A stretch of 64,000 bases of DNA from Archilochus colubris (lineage: Eukaryota > Chordata > Aves > Apodiformes > Trochilidae). Location of the stretch: contig CM041089.1 in the NCBI GenBank assembly GCA_023079485.1, positions 12,787,001-12,851,000 of the forward strand. The letters are read 5' to 3'. Position 1 is the stretch's first letter; every line of letters starts with the position of its first letter. Shown piece by piece: positions 24,201 through 36,200 of this stretch. The notes below the pieces were generated by a model, which was not told the origin of the DNA, searched no databases, and worked only from the letters and a program-made list of their open reading frames with translations. The position numbers and the translations under genes are program-made.

Positions 24201-27200
24201 GAAGGACACACTCTGCTTCACAACCTGCTCCTATCAGGGTCTCTTAGTATGAGGAAAACAAGTGCAAGCAGGGTTCAGTTTCTGGATCAAGCTGTGGTGC
24301 AGTAACACAGAGCTCCCAGAGGCTCCCCAACTCCTGGAAGAGATTTTTTTCTTTTTTTCCTGGCACTGCCCTGAAGTTAGGGGTAAAGCATCTGGAAAAT
24401 CTGGTGAAGTTTACAGCAAATGCAGTTCTTGGAAAGTGGGACCTGGCCAAACAAATATATGTGGGTGTACATACACCTATACATACATATATATCTGTAT
24501 GTATGGGCAGAGTATTTCCCAGTAGCTTTGAAGCAATGCTTGCAGCAAAACTTCCATGGAAACTTCAATCCCATGGAGGCACAGGCACCAAGTGGAGATA
24601 AGGCACTGGCACAGGAGCAGGAGAAAAGCCACTGACCACACATTTGCAGGCAGGGATGACTTCCAGTTTCCAGGAAAAGGCATCTGAATGGATGTCCTGG
24701 TGCTACCTGCCAGCTGCAGCCCCCAGACAGTGCTGAGGGAGGACGGAGCCTCCTGCTTCCACCACCAAGGAAGGTGACAATGAACCAATCTGTGACACAG
24801 TTTTGGGTCCCAGCCCAAACACCAGTCCTTGCTCTGAGCTTGCTGGGCTGTTTTTCCCATCTTTGGTTTCCTGGGGCAGTCCCATGAAGGTCCCTGTGGG
24901 TTGCTGCCAGGCAGGAGGCTGTTTTCAGGCTGTGTGTGCACCCTATCAATTGCTCTCTGCTTAGCATTCCAGCCACAGAGCTCTGCCCTGCAAAGCCCAA
25001 GAGAAAAACGTGTGTGTGTGTGTAATTGCACAATTAAATGTTGCTTCAATACAGTGATTCTTTGGAGGAGGAAGCAGTGCCCAGCGATTCCCTAAGGATT
25101 AAAGGATCAATGTGCATTTCGGCAGTGAATGGGATTGTGTTTGTTTTCTTTCTCTTTTTTCGTAATAAAGTCAAAGTTGAACATGGATAGGGCACAAATT
25201 GTTTTTTAGTGACTCACTCCTACTTCAGGACTGCACAGCATAAAGCTGGCATTCATAGATGGCCCAGATTCCTTACAGAGCTCTGGAAGGACTCTCAAAA
25301 CATTTCTTTGATTGCAGTCAGGCCACACTATCCACTCACACCCTTAGAGGGGCACCTATGGATAAAAACCAGCTGGTGAGTTAAAAAGACAAGACAAACA
25401 AAAAGCTGAGGTGAAAAATAAAAAGTTCAGGTGAAACCATGCCACCAAACCATGCCCTCCAATAAAGTCTTTGGTCCCTAAGAAAGGGGGCAGTGGCCAC
25501 TGTGTTCCTGATAATTTAGTGATGCAAAAGCTTAGTGCATAACTTATTGTCAAGTAGTGATAATGTCATCAAGTATGGGTTTGGTGATCAGGTAGTGAGG
25601 TGGATCAGGAACTGGTTGAAAGGAAGGAGTCAGAGAGTTGTAGTCAATGGGGCAGAATCTGGTTGGAGGTGTGTGACTAGTGGAGTCCCTCAGGGGTCGG
25701 TGCTGGGACCGGTGTTGTTCAATATCTTCATCAACGACTTGGATGAGGGTATAGAGTGTACCCTCAGCAAGTTTGCTGATGACACTAAGCTGGGAGGAGT
25801 GGCTGACACACCAGAAGGCTGTGCTGCCATTCAGAGAGACTTAGACAGGCTGGAGAGTTGGGCAGAGAGAAACATGATGAAATTCAACAAGGGGAAGTGT
25901 AGAGTTTTGCATTTGGGGAAGAACAACACGATGTCCCAGTATAGGTTGGGGGCTGACCTGCTGGAGAGCAGTGTAGGTGAAAGAGACCTGGGGGTCCTGG
26001 TAGACAAGAGGATGACCATGAGCCAGCAATGTGCCCTTGTGGCCAAGAAGGCCAATGGCATCCTGGGGTGCATTAGAAAGGGGGTGGTTAGTAGGTCAAG
26101 AGAGGTTCTCCTCCCCCTCTATTCTGCATTGGTGAGGCCGCACCTGGAGTATTGTGTCCAGTTCTGGGCCCCTCAGTTCAAGAAGGACAGGGAAGTGCTT
26201 GAAAGAGTCCAGCGCAGAGCTACTAAGATGATTAAGGGAGTGGAACATCTCCCTTATGAGGAAAGGCTGAGGGAGCTGGGTCTCTTTAGTTTGGAGAAAA
26301 GGAGACTGAGGGGTGACCTCATCAATGTTTTCAAATATGTAAGGAGTGAGTGTCAGGGAGATGGAGTTAGGCTTTTCTCAGTGGTGACCAGTGATAGGAC
26401 AAGGGGTAATGGGTGTAAATTGGAGCACAGGAGGTTCAAGTTGAATATTCGAAAAAATTTTTTTCCTGTAAGGGTGACAGAGCCCTGGAACAGGCTGCCC
26501 AGGGGGGTCGTGGAGTCTCCTTCACTGGAGACATTCAAAACCCGCCTGGACACGTTCCTATGCGAAGTGCTCTAGGTGGCCCTGCTCTGGCAGGGGGGGT
26601 TGGACTAGATGATCTTTCGAGGTCCCTTCCAACCCCAAGGATTCTATGATTCTATGATTCACAGAATGACAGAACAGTCCTGGTTGGAAAGGATCTCTGA
26701 GATAACTGAAGAAACTCTGGTTCACTGTCTTGACCACATTTTCTGAATGGATGACATCTTTGACCCACCATGGTCTGGCCTGTGTTTTAGAGATCCCTCC
26801 CAAAACAAAAAAAGCAAGCAGAAAATTTCACCAAAGCTTCTTGATCTTTCAAGGTCCCTTCCCACCCCTAACTTTGTAATTTTGTGATTTTTAATGAAAC
26901 AAAACCACAAAAACCTCCATCAAAAAAAGGGGTTTTGAGCCTCAGAAAACTTCACACGTTTCCTAAATCTTCATTCAAACACACAGAGGTAGTCAGGCTT
27001 CCACAGCCCAGGGCAAGAAATGGTACAATAACCATAAATAAAATAAATACAGGCAGCCAGGTGCTCAGCAGACTTCAAGGCAGCCCTGCTGGAGAAGGGC
27101 AGCCAGTACCACCCATCACATCACCTGTGCCCTTGAGAGGAAAACAAAGCAGCCCCCAAACCTTCCTTTCTGAATTTCCCAATCCCTGGCCACAAGGAAA

Positions 27201-30200
27201 AAACATCCCACAAAAGCATGAATGAACAGGAGTCTTTTGCCTCCTGTGGAGCAAATGCCCCTGTGCAGGGTGTAAATGAGAAGTTCAGGGTCATGCAGCT
27301 GCAATGTTAAATCCCAAGTGGAAACAAAGCCAGGCTCTGAAGGGCATGTGCCAGGGAAAGATGCCCTTCCTCCCTTGCTTCTTCATGGTCCTACTTCACA
27401 AGAAGTAGGAAAAATTGGCTTGGATACATCACCCATATTGTCCTGTAGCCCTTTGTCACAGTTTTAGACAGTAAGTAGAGAGTGACAGATGCTCTCTGGT
27501 ATTCCCCACGACCCTCCCCAGGGATGATGACAAGCAGCAGGAAGAGGAAAGAGTTCCCTGCACTGATGCGACTGGAAACCATGACCAGAGTGTCCTTTTT
27601 GGCACATATTTTACAGATGAGGTGCAGCAGAAGTTGACTGCTGCTGCTTCAGGGGGAGTAGGAGGCTCTTTGTCACTTTGGTGAACTTGACATCATTGCA
27701 GGCTGCCCAAGGATGTCCCCCAAGTCAGAGACTTCATGTCCACACCATCCCCAGAGCCTCTCACAGGGTGAGAATGAGGCACCAGCAGACAAGTGCTCCT
27801 TCAGCTGAGTATTTCCAGTGGCAGCTACAGCTGGAAAGTTTGGGTGGTGGGAAAGGAAAAGGAGCTGAGAGGGGGTTTCCATCAGAATGGGGTGAAGGAG
27901 TGATGCTGCAGACTGGCACTTGGGCCTTAACAGGGATGCAGTGACAGGGGCATACTGCTGTGTTCTGGGGACATGAGGGCTGTCCCCAAAGGCACCAGAG
28001 CTACCTATGTCTCTTAAGGGACATTTGCTCCTCTGTGTGTCACCAACCCAGCGCAAGGAGGGTGACTGGTGGGACATGACACTTAGCTTTGCTGCAACAA
28101 CATTTTAGGGCAGTGTGGGGCATTGAATAAAACCACTTGGGTTTTATATTGAATAATAAAAATCCTCCTTTGGCAAAGCTCCCTCCATAAGCTAAAGCTG
28201 GGTGTCAGCCAGGGGCTCTGCAGCAAGAAGGCTGTCTGTCCCCCAAGGAGGCTGTCTGTCCCCCCAGGGATCCTGTCTGTCCCCCCAAGGAGCCTGTCTG
28301 TCCCCCAAGGAGCCTGTCAGTCCCCCCAAGGAGCCTGTCTGTCCCCCCAAGGAGGCTGTCTGTCCCCCCAGAGAGCCTGTTTGTCCCCCCACAGCCACCT
28401 CCTGCAGAGAAAATCCCAGCAATGCAAAGCTCAAGCTTGGCAGATGCCACCACCAGGACCTGAAGGGGCTGGGTGGCTGGGGGAGGATGCTAATTCCCAG
28501 GCAGCTGAAACAGCCTGGCTGTGTGTGCCAGCCCATCCTCTGAGCCCTTCTGAAGGACCTGGCTGATTGCCAGCAGAGGCAGATCAGTTCCACTTCAATG
28601 AGGACGTGGGAGGATTTGAATGCTTCGCCCATAATCCTCCACTAATTTCGAGTGTCATTGATTCTCGGGTGCCCTTTTCTGCTGAACAGACCCTCAATAT
28701 ATCAAAACACTGAGCTTTGCTGATTCTAAGCTGACACTCCTCTCTGTCAGCCTTGCCTCTCCCTGTTGCATGGCACAGAAAGTCCCCACTGGCACCTCAG
28801 TGTCCCCAATACCTGCACCTTTCCATGCCTTTATAGCAAAGGGTGGAATGAGCAGCACTCCCTAAAAGATTTTAGTCAAGGTGTTGCTTGCCTCAGGGTG
28901 CAGAGAGATGTCCATGTATGTGTAGAAATAGCAGAGTTTAAGTGAGGACCTGGAATGAGCTGCACTCCTTGGATGGGGGCTCCCAACATAAGGCTGTGAT
29001 CCCAGCTGTGCTGGGGCTGGATGAGCCAGGGCAGAGTCACCAGAAAGGAGGGGTAAGTGGCCAGTTCTCCCAGCAGAGCCATCCCACTGGTGAGGCTGGG
29101 ACATGTGCTGTTTGAGCTCTCTGTGAATGATCTGGAGCAGCAAAGTTTGCTGAAGAGAAGCAACGGAAAGAGCAGTGGGGACACCAAGGGTCAGGGGGGA
29201 ACTGCAGTGAGGTGACAGCTGAAAGTCAGTGCTGATTAAATTTAAAGTGATCACAGATCACAGACTACTCCACAAAACTATCAGAATCAGTGCTGAGCTA
29301 ACCAAAAAACAGAGAATACCATGAAAAAAATAGCAAGTGAACAGAAAATTAGACAATTGTATAAATCCCTGATTCACCAGCACTGTGAATTGTGGGTGCA
29401 GTTCTGGTTGCCTCTTCTCAAAAAGGTATCTAAGAAGTGGGACAGGCTCAGAGGATGGCAAGAGGGACAACTCATGGCAACTGGTTTTATGCCTGAGGAG
29501 GCTGAGAGCCTTCACCCTGGGAAGGGGATGTCCAAGGGACATCTCATAAAGGTCACAAAGTTTGTGAGGGACTTGGAGCAGGGGGTTAGGAAGTGACTGA
29601 CATGGTCATTTCCAGTACAAGAAACACAAAATGAAGCTGTCAGACACCTTCAGAACAAAGGGCAAGGACAAATTCTTCCCACAACATGTAGCATGTCAGA
29701 GAAGTTTGTTGCTGCCCTTGTTGTGGAAGCAAAAAGTTTAGACAGGCACAGGGAGAGCACTTGTAAGAATGAGCCATGGAAAGTTACTGAAGAGTCCCAA
29801 ACCTCATTCACTCATTCATGTCAGGAAATCCCCTGAGCTGAAAGTAGTTGGAGGCTGGAAAAGTAATTGGTGAAGAATTATGCAAGTTTATCCCACTCTT
29901 GCTCTTCCCAAGGCTTCTTAGGATTTTTATTGAAGAAAGGAAACCAGAACATATTGAGATGCAAGCCCAATTTCCTTCCCTTCAGCAGGAATCAAGATCC
30001 TGTCTTCCATCTCACTTATTTCACAAATCAGACAGGCTTCTTTTCCTCATTCCCTGGAAAACACTGGGTTTTTCCTACCATCCTTAAACACTCCAGATAA
30101 TAATTAATAACCACGACTCTCCCTTTGCACTGGAAACCCTCAGCTGGTACAAGGTTAATGCTACATTTTAGCCCAAGAAACATTCTTGTGTCTTATCAAG

Positions 30201-33200
30201 TGACTCCTTAATGTGAATCAAAGATGCAATCACCCATCTCCATGGATTTTTCTCAGTCTTTTTTTTGGATACTTCAACCACACAAAGCAATGATAACGTT
30301 TTGGGCTCCACTCCATGTTCCTCTTCATGGCGGCAAAGCTTTTAAGCAATTAAAAGAAAAAAAAAATTAAATTAAGCAACAAAATTTGCTCTTCCAAGCT
30401 TGGAACGTGGTAAATGATTAAACCACTCCATTTGGGTGTGTCTCTGGGTAAGGACTCCCACACACAGACTGGTTAGAAGGTGAGCAGTGCTTGCTAGACT
30501 ACCTGGTGACTCAGTCCCAAACACAGCATTAATCAGATGTTACAGCATGTCTGACTTCAGCCACTCCTGGAGGTGCTGTGAAATAATCTTTGAATGAGTT
30601 CAAGCTTTTTTCAGCTTTTATGAGGTTACAAGGCTTCACACTCCAGAAGACTCAGCTGGGTAGGAAACTGGGGAGGATTTGCTGTAGTACCACAGCCTGC
30701 ACTCCTGGCATGTCAGCTCTTGGCACATGGCAGTGGCTTTGGAGGATCCTCAAGCTTGGCACCAGCTGGAGTTGTTACCTCCCACCAATTGCCATGTGCT
30801 CACTCACTCAGGGCTGGCTCAAAGCAAGACGTGGGCAGAGCTGAATTTTGCTGCCCAAGAATGAAGGGTGGGGTCTGGTTAGTTCCTGCAGGGGGAAGGG
30901 ATGAGATTTGGCTGGGAAAGAAAGCACAAAGAGACCTCTGGGAAGCCAGAGCTGCCTTTGCTGGCACCAAAGGGGACAGGTGGTGATTGCTACTTCTGAG
31001 AAGACCTCTCCCATCTTCCAAAACCAGCCAGTGACACCAGGTGCTCCGCATTTTCCCAACGAGCATCCTCCTTCCCCACTCTGGCACAAGGCCATGGGTG
31101 GCCAGGTTGATGCTGCAGATGCACCAGTGCATGGAGCTGGCCCAGTGTTTTTCTGCCAATGGATTCAAGCTCTTTCCTCTCCCAATCCCTTTTCCAAGCC
31201 ACTGGTGAGGCTATTGCCATGATCCAAGAGAGCAATCCTTGTGTCATGGAAAAGGAAGGGCACACACCCCACACCCCAAGGCTAACGATGACATCAACAG
31301 CCAAGGCTTGGACTCACAGAGTCTGACACTTACATTTTGGTCTCTTCCCAGGCACGTGAATGACACTTGAAAACTACCTAATCCCTGGCAAAACAAGTGA
31401 CTTCTTTTTACCTTGAGGTAAGGAACTGTAAAAGAAGCATCAGGCAGAGGCAGAGCAGAGACTGAGCTTGCTGAGGAACAAGTAGTGGCAGCCAACACCT
31501 CCTACCTCGAGGTGTGAAAAATCCTGCTGAGCTGCAATCAAGGGCTCCAGCATCTTTTGTCTAATAAAACCATGCAATAAAAGAGGAGACATTAGGGCTA
31601 ATTTTGTACAGGAAGCAACGTTGGAAGGCTAATACCCAAAAGTCACAAATAAAACTTTTCACATGTCAGGTGGAAGCTTTTCCAGCATCCTGCTCTAACC
31701 TCTTTGGTTGCACAACAGCCTGAAAACAACCCTTTCTCCAGCAAAGACAGAGCCTGAGGGATGTGGTGGATCTGATTTGATTCCATGAAGCATTTGACCC
31801 CAGAAGGAGGCATCTGCATGAGAAGAGTGAGTCAGTCCATTGCAATAATGGGCAAAACCATTAATTAAAAGTACAGAGTTTGCTTGCTTGGGCAGGCTTT
31901 GTATGCTCAACCCAGGAGTGCTCTCACTGTTACTATATTTACTGAACTCCCCCAATTAAGTATTTTGTTTCCCTCACTCCATAATGACAGTGGTTTCTCC
32001 GTGTTAAATATATTCAGAAAGGTTGTTTTGTGTTGCCTATTTGACAATTGTCAAAGTTTTCTCCCCTGCACAGGTTGTAGGACAACTGCTAGTCAAGGAA
32101 CAGCTAAGAAACTTCAGAGCAAATGATGGATTTTCAGCTGCTTTGTGGGGACAGCAGAAAATAATTTGTTTGGGTGGAAAAGCACATTCAGTATTAACTG
32201 AAGCTGCTTGCACTTTTGAAAGCAACAAATTGAAAACACATTTTATATACTCCATCCTGCTCGAATGTAACAGCAGGGGCTTCTCTGCATCCCACCCATT
32301 TCAGTAGCTCTCAGCACTGCCAAAGCTCTGCACCAGAACATCCTTTACCCACAGAGCTGGCATCTGAAGCCCTGCCTAACACACCTTTGCTCTCTGGTGG
32401 AGGCGTTCCCCTGAGGCAGAAAAAGCATTTTGTTCCTTCCCTGCACCCCGTTTCATCTCGGCCCCACGACTGAGACCACCTACAGGGATGCCAATTACTA
32501 TCAGCTGCATTCTGCTGAACTGGTGTTTATGGGGAGCCCTGGGTGGGAACCACATCTTAAGCAGCCTCAGGGGCAGCCTCTCCACCCAGCCCCACGCCTG
32601 CAAGCAGAACCCTGCACCCTTCCCCACCAACTGATGGCAACTGCAGCCTGACCCTATGGATTCGTGTGGAAAACTGCAGGCAGAGTGTTTACTGTGTTTT
32701 CAGTTGTGTTTAATTGCAAATTAGCAGCTGGAAACGAGGAAGGGTGAGCAGTGTGTGAGCGAGCAGCCAGGTGCCTGCAGAGGAGTTTAAAAACCTCTTG
32801 ATGAGGTATTTCTGGAGGTTCAATGAGTGAAGCATTGGCCTGGCTCCACACTTGGGGTTTGCTGTACCTAGAAGATGAACATTTCAAGCCTCTTGCAAGA
32901 GCCAGAGGCCACATCCTTCTCTGGCACCCTTGTATGGTACAAGGGGGATGCTACAAATGCATCACTGGGCTGTGTTCTCTGACAGGTGGCAGCAGCAGGG
33001 ATTTGAGACTGGGGCTTATGATATCCTGAAGCCTTGCAGAAGCTGACTGCTTTCAGGGCATCAGATGTGTCTGCATAAACAGACAAACTGGCTGATGAGG
33101 AAATTACCTTTTGAGGTGACTAGTGGGTTGTTTGTTGGGTTTTAGGTTGTTTTTTCTTCAGCGCACGAGGAAAAAAAACTTTGGGTTTTCAGTTGCCTTC

Positions 33201-36200
33201 AATTTGATTTTCAGCAGAGGCAAAACATGAAAACATGGACTTCGATGTGCAGTCAAGCCTGTTAGACAGCACCAGGAAAATATTAGGGTGTCCCAAGCAC
33301 AGGGATCTCCAGACTCAAATCCACAGCAGTCCTTGCAATAGTCCTTGTATTAGTTTCCTTTTCTTAGATACAGAGACAGAGCTGATAGCATCAGCACCTG
33401 AAAAAACACCCCATATTTTAAATCTCACACCTTATCTTCATAACAGCCTCATATGGGTGGCAGTGGTGCAAACACCCCATATATACTAACAGGGAAATGA
33501 AGCACAGCAAACCTAAGTGCCCCAGTAAAGTCCTCTAATGATAGAAAAAAAAAAAAAGCCTTAAAATTCAGGTCTCTCACATGCAAGTTTAGTACTCAGA
33601 TAACCACACTTTTCCTCTCCTTTTTCTTTTCCCTGCATCCCCCAAGAGCCTTTCCTGGTGTCCAAGCCACAACCTGGATGCAGTGGGAGCCCAGAACTCA
33701 TGGATTCGTGCATATTACAGCACCATTGAGGGGAAAAGGCCATTTAGCTCACAAGTGTAGATTTTTGAAGTGTGTCCCTGTTCACTGTTTCAAGAAATCC
33801 TCCTGAGGAGCTCTGACATCATGTGCTGATGGTGCCTGGCCCAGCTTCCCCGGAACCAGGTGGTCCAGAAAGAGGATTTGCCTGAGGATGGAGCCCTGAT
33901 TCAATGAAAGCATGAATTTGGGTCAGTAGAAACTTGTCTGGGGAAGGGCTGATTAAAAACCACAGGGTCTCAGTAAAACAAACCATGCAGATCCTGAGGA
34001 ATTAGCAAGAAATGCTGCAATCCCAGAGCTGCACCAGAGAAACCTCATGGAAACAGGGCAGGAAAAGATCAACTGGGGGCATCCCAGAAAAGAAACCAAA
34101 CCAGTAAGAGCTGAAAATAACATAAAGAGTCAGGCCCAGCATCATCAGTTTGACATGTGGGCTGCCAAAACCTATCCAAAAGGCAGCATCTGGTACAAAG
34201 AGCCAAGGCACAGACCAGAGATATGAATTAGCAGCAGGAAAGGACTTGACATTGATTGCTCTTTAGTTGGTCAGTGCATAGCAGCAATTGAGGAAAAAAG
34301 ATTGTATGAGTTTAGTATTAACATTTTTATCTTTAATCCCTGCTTCAGATCAAGGCCAGCAGTTAAAGTGACACAAACTAAGCCCAACTTACTGTATTTA
34401 GAGATATAGCAAACAAACACTGTACTTCAACTACAATAATAATGAAATTTCCTAAAAGCAAAGCACCATAGCATTGGAAGGCTTTAGGGGTATTCTTTTT
34501 GGGTTGCTTTAAGTCTGGTTAATATTAGCCTTTAATTTCTTCCACAAACCTCTTTCTCATAAAATCTGAACATGACCAAAAAAGAGCAGAGTACTGAAAG
34601 CTCACTAAACATGGAAAAACTGATCCCAGGGGAACTATGAAAGCATCTGCCTGAGACTCCCCCTGTGCTCATCCTGCAGACAGGAACAGCAAGAAACTGG
34701 TGTCCTGGTGGCAAACACAAATAAAGTGGCAAACCCTGGTCTGGGCTGGTATCAAAAGAAACCACACATCCAGCCATCCAGAAAGCTTGGTTAGCTAAGA
34801 GGATATTAGCCTCTAGGCTAGCCAAGACTTTGCTGGTTGGAAAATCCCAATCATGAGTGCTAGCTCCAGAAAGAAAAAAAAAAAAAGAAAGAAAAATGGG
34901 AATGGGGAAAGATTGGGCAGGACAAGCCTGAACATGTTCATTTTGTCCTTGCTTTGTTACAATGATATCCGCATTCCTCAGAGCAAAAGGCAGTTCAAAG
35001 AGACAATAAATCCTTTTTTAGTCTTAGGCTTTGCAGGAACGTCACTGAAACGGAACTGAAGTGGTTCCCAGAGATAAGGCACCAAAGGAAATGAAACCCT
35101 TCCCTGCAGCTACCCCTTGGTAAAATACCAGCAGAGAAGCAGAGGTGCTGCTTCAGGTTTAACTGCAGTTTCCACCTGAGGAAACAGGATTGACACTGCC
35201 ACTGGTGGGTTCAAACAGATCCATTTAGAAAGCTGCTCATCATTGTCAGCAACTGCTTCCTCCCACTGCCTTGCAAGAATATTAGCTTCTCAGTTAGCTC
35301 ATACTGACTTCATTTTATGGGGTGGACAGTGTTTTATTGCCAGGAAAAGTGACTCCAGTTTGGGGTACAACTTGATGAATGCTTCAGTTTAAGTTCCAAA
35401 AAATTTGGGCTGAAGACCACTGGATGACTTTGGAGCAAGCAAAGCATGAGGGACCAGTCAGGGCAGCCCCCAAACAGGAGGTTTCAACAGATTTTCTTTA
35501 AATCTTACATTTGGGCATTAAAAAATAGGCCAAAGGAGAGTCAGCTGCACAACAAAGAAAAGAAACAGAGCTGAAAGGCAGGGCAGGAAGAAGTCTCTGC
35601 TCAGGATGGGTCTGAGTCAGTATGCACCCACCCCATAATGTCTCCTTCCCAAACCAAATCAAGCCAAACCAAAGGTGTGTGACAACACCAGAGGGAGCAA
35701 TTCAAGTGGAAAGGTGAAAATAATTGGATTTCCAACTAAACCCATGAGATTCTGAACAGCCAGAGTTTGAACTATTCGATAGCTGCAATCCTACCCATGG
35801 ATGGGGCAGCAGAAATAAAAGACCCCATCACCTATTACCAGCAGAATTCTACCATGGCAGAAACCATCAAGTGCTTACGTTACAATGTGCTAAGAAATGA
35901 AATGACAGTTTCTTTTAAAAATTAATTTTTGATCCACTCCAAGAGTTTTACAGAGAATGGAAATCACCCTGCTCATCACCCCAGCTCCGGGGTCTCAATC
36001 TGTATGTTCATTTAATGGTAACAAACTTCAACCCAGTGCAAGGCAGACACTTTTTCTAAGCACAACCAGGCTGCACAACAACTTAATTGCCCAACTGGAA
36101 AGCCAGAAACACTTCAGACTGACTCAGTTTGTGTGCACTGGATTTCTTCCTGCCTCACACTGCGTCAGGGAATTTCTTTCCACCCGACAGACCTCAGGAA

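Noticed and set aside
24377..25033. 218-codon minus-strand ORF in intron 4
   Set aside because: Cys- and Ser-rich random composition, includes translated TA/CA simple repeat, and a 190-codon frame overlaps it on the same strand. Not a gene.
25535..26575. A host gene encoding a 346-residue protein
   Set aside because: The protein is the C-terminal CR1 reverse transcriptase with the CR1 3' UTR directly following, so it is a mobile element.
28192..28632. Repeated Pro/Gly ORFs on both strands, and possible CRISPR-like array
   Set aside because: Produced by the 20-21-bp minisatellite. There are no unique spacers between repeats, and the host is a vertebrate.
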